From assembly GCA_030041195.1 (NCBI GenBank), contig JASHOI010000144.1:1-23947 (forward strand): 23,947 nt of DNA, written 5' to 3'. The DNA comes from Streptosporangiaceae bacterium (GTDB taxonomy: Bacteria; Actinomycetota; Actinomycetes; Streptosporangiales; Streptosporangiaceae). A program made the translations under genes and the position numbers. The notes under the pieces were generated by a model. The model did not search any database and was not told the DNA's origin. It saw nothing but the letters and a program-made list of their open reading frames with translations. Below, one piece after another: positions 23,220-23,947 of the stretch (positions are counted from its first letter, which is position 1; each line of letters begins with the position of its first letter).

Positions 23220-23246
23220 GACACCACCCGGCCCGCCGATGTGACA
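23220..23246 (-). promoter_or_regulatory. Candidate ECF41-type autoregulated promoter
   Basis: On the minus strand, TGTCACA (23240-23246) matches the -35 element known for ECF41 promoters, and TGTC (23220-23223) follows after 16 bases, close to the reported CGTC -10. The position just upstream of the decarboxylase-like and sigma factor operon fits autoregulation. Confidence 0.6.
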
Positions 23247-23301
23247 CTTGGCCGGGGGACCGGGGTATGGAACCCGCTGGCTGAGACGGAAGATGGTGCC
23301 T

Positions 23302-23490
23302 ATGACGCAAGAGCAGTACAGCAGGCAGCACGTTGTCGACCTGCTCAATCGCCTGGGCCACACACAGCTGGCTGAGGAGGCGCGCCAGGTCCTGCCCGAT
23401 CCAGTCGACGCCAATCGGCTCGGGGAATGGTCGATGCAGCACGGGCTGACGCACGATGTCCTGGTTAGCGAGATGGGCGGCAGCCCTTAA
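23302..23490 (+). CDS. Small conserved-looking hypothetical protein
   Basis: The 62-residue product (MTQEQYSRQHVVDLLNRLGHTQLAEEARQVLPDPVDANRLGEWSMQHGLTHDVLVSEMGGSP) looks like a compact helical protein. It resembles small conserved actinobacterial proteins of unknown function, with the L-P-D-P-V-D and M-G-G-S-P elements. The start is uncertain: ATG at 23302 has GGAAG nine bases upstream, ATG at 23293 would abut that sequence, and the open frame reaches further left. It is divergent from the ECF41 operon and separated from it by 117 bases that contain the sigma-dependent promoter on the other strand. Function unknown. Confidence 0.6.
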   Translation: MTQEQYSRQHVVDLLNRLGHTQLAEEARQVLPDPVDANRLGEWSMQHGLTHDVLVSEMGGSP

Positions 23491-23632
23491 GTTGTGCCGG
23501 CGATGCCGCGTTCAGCCGTCGATGGCAAACGCCCGCCATGGCGTCCCGGGCTGCGCCGGCCCGGTGAGCCTGATCGGCGCGCCCGCAGCGCGCAGCCGCG
23601 CCTCGGATCCCGGTTGACCTGGCATTTCCGCA
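23491..23632. other. Intergenic gap with no recognised feature
   Basis: This 142-base stretch between the 62-residue gene and the SnoaL-like stop holds no supported gene, hairpin or operator. The genes on both sides end here. Confidence 0.5.
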
Positions 23633-23947
23633 TCAGCTTTCCGGACTTGGTTCCCGCATCACCTTTTCCAGAAGCCGGGGATTGGCGAAGTCCCGGAAGA
23701 GGACAATCTGGCCCTCCCGGATGCGGAGGATCTGGATCGACGTCGCCGTAAACGACTGGCCCGTCGTGGTCAGGGTTGCCTTCGCGCGTATCTCGACGAT
23801 GACCACCTCCGGGTCCTGGGTCTGGTAGAGATCTGTCACCTCGTAGTCCTCCAGGCGCAGTGGCAACGCGGTGACGTGGCGCGAGTACTCGCGGATGGCC
23901 TCCCGGCCCTCCAGGCGCGCAGGCGTGCCCGGCGGCGCGAAGGGCGT
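23633..23947 (-). CDS. SnoaL-like / NTF2-like protein (partial, runs off the right edge)
   Basis: The visible 104 residues are the C-terminal three quarters of a nuclear transport factor 2-like protein. They read FAPPGTPARLEGREAIREYSRHV, then a curved beta-sheet (VVIVEIRAKATLTTTGQSFTATSIQILRIREGQIVLFRDFANPRLL). The reading frame stays open through 23947, so the start lies outside the window; the TTG at 23866 is internal. Proteins of this fold include polyketide cyclases, isomerases and non-enzymatic binding proteins, and the function is not determined. The FRDFANP ending is characteristic of actinobacterial SnoaL-like proteins. The upstream neighbour is not visible. Confidence 0.8.
   Translation of the reverse strand, partial: TPFAPPGTPARLEGREAIREYSRHVTALPLRLEDYEVTDLYQTQDPEVVIVEIRAKATLTTTGQSFTATSIQILRIREGQIVLFRDFANPRLLEKVMREPSPES

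Noticed and set aside
1..23947. Mobile elements, CRISPR arrays, tRNA genes, phage or defence islands
   Set aside because: No transposase or integrase motifs, no regularly spaced repeats, no tRNA-like cloverleaf and no recognised defence domains were seen.

Overview
The window is about 24 kb of very GC-rich DNA with dense, short-spaced genes. GTG and TTG starts are frequent, many genes look leaderless, and the protein families are typically actinobacterial: an ECF41/SigJ-type sigma factor, a Sap/GAP-family membrane protein, a DUF2255 protein and large GT-C-like membrane proteins. A soil actinomycete is the best guess. The order (Streptosporangiales, Catenulisporales or similar) is inference only. 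I see no rRNA or tRNA gene, CRISPR array, transposase or phage gene. It reads as an ordinary chromosomal stretch of small metabolic and regulatory units. No gap between genes exceeds 300 bases; the longest is the 290-base leader region 19517-19806.

Layout. (1) 46-2187, minus strand: a GT-C-like polytopic membrane protein followed by a YciI-like protein. (2) 2382-5779, plus: a two-helix membrane protein with a TTG start, a cupin and APH-like kinase pair coupled by an ATGA overlap, and a second large membrane protein. (3) 5783-9334: the remnant of a MarR-type regulator, a perfect palindromic operator, then on the plus strand an MDR-family oxidoreductase, a SAM methyltransferase, a GNAT acetyltransferase and an MscS-type channel, closed by a hairpin. 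(4) 9506-13763, plus: an SdsA-type alkylsulfatase, a SulP anion transporter with a STAS domain and a Sap/GAP-family membrane protein. This looks like a sulfate-ester or sulfate-handling operon. (5) 13836-16458: a HAD hydrolase converging on a TetR regulator. The TetR gene is divergent from a SAM methyltransferase across a long palindromic operator, and a small membrane protein follows on the minus strand. (6) 16559-17855, minus: a DUF2255 protein, a small ParB-like protein and a frameshifted VOC-family gene. (7) 17906-21681, plus: an acyl-CoA ligase-like protein, then a solute-binding lipoprotein with a structured leader and no permease genes beside it. (8) 21743-23184, minus: a carboxymuconolactone decarboxylase-like gene and an ECF41 sigma factor, translationally coupled and preceded by a matching ECF41-type promoter. 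A 62-residue protein is divergent from them, and a SnoaL-like gene runs off the right edge.

The most interesting signals are regulatory. They are the TetR operator with three half-sites that swallows a leaderless -10 element, the decayed MarR gene beside an intact palindrome, and the autoregulated ECF41/CMD unit. There is also a repeated pattern of a -10-like hexamer exactly six bases before start codons that lack a Shine-Dalgarno sequence. I did not find a clearly new defence or biosynthetic system.
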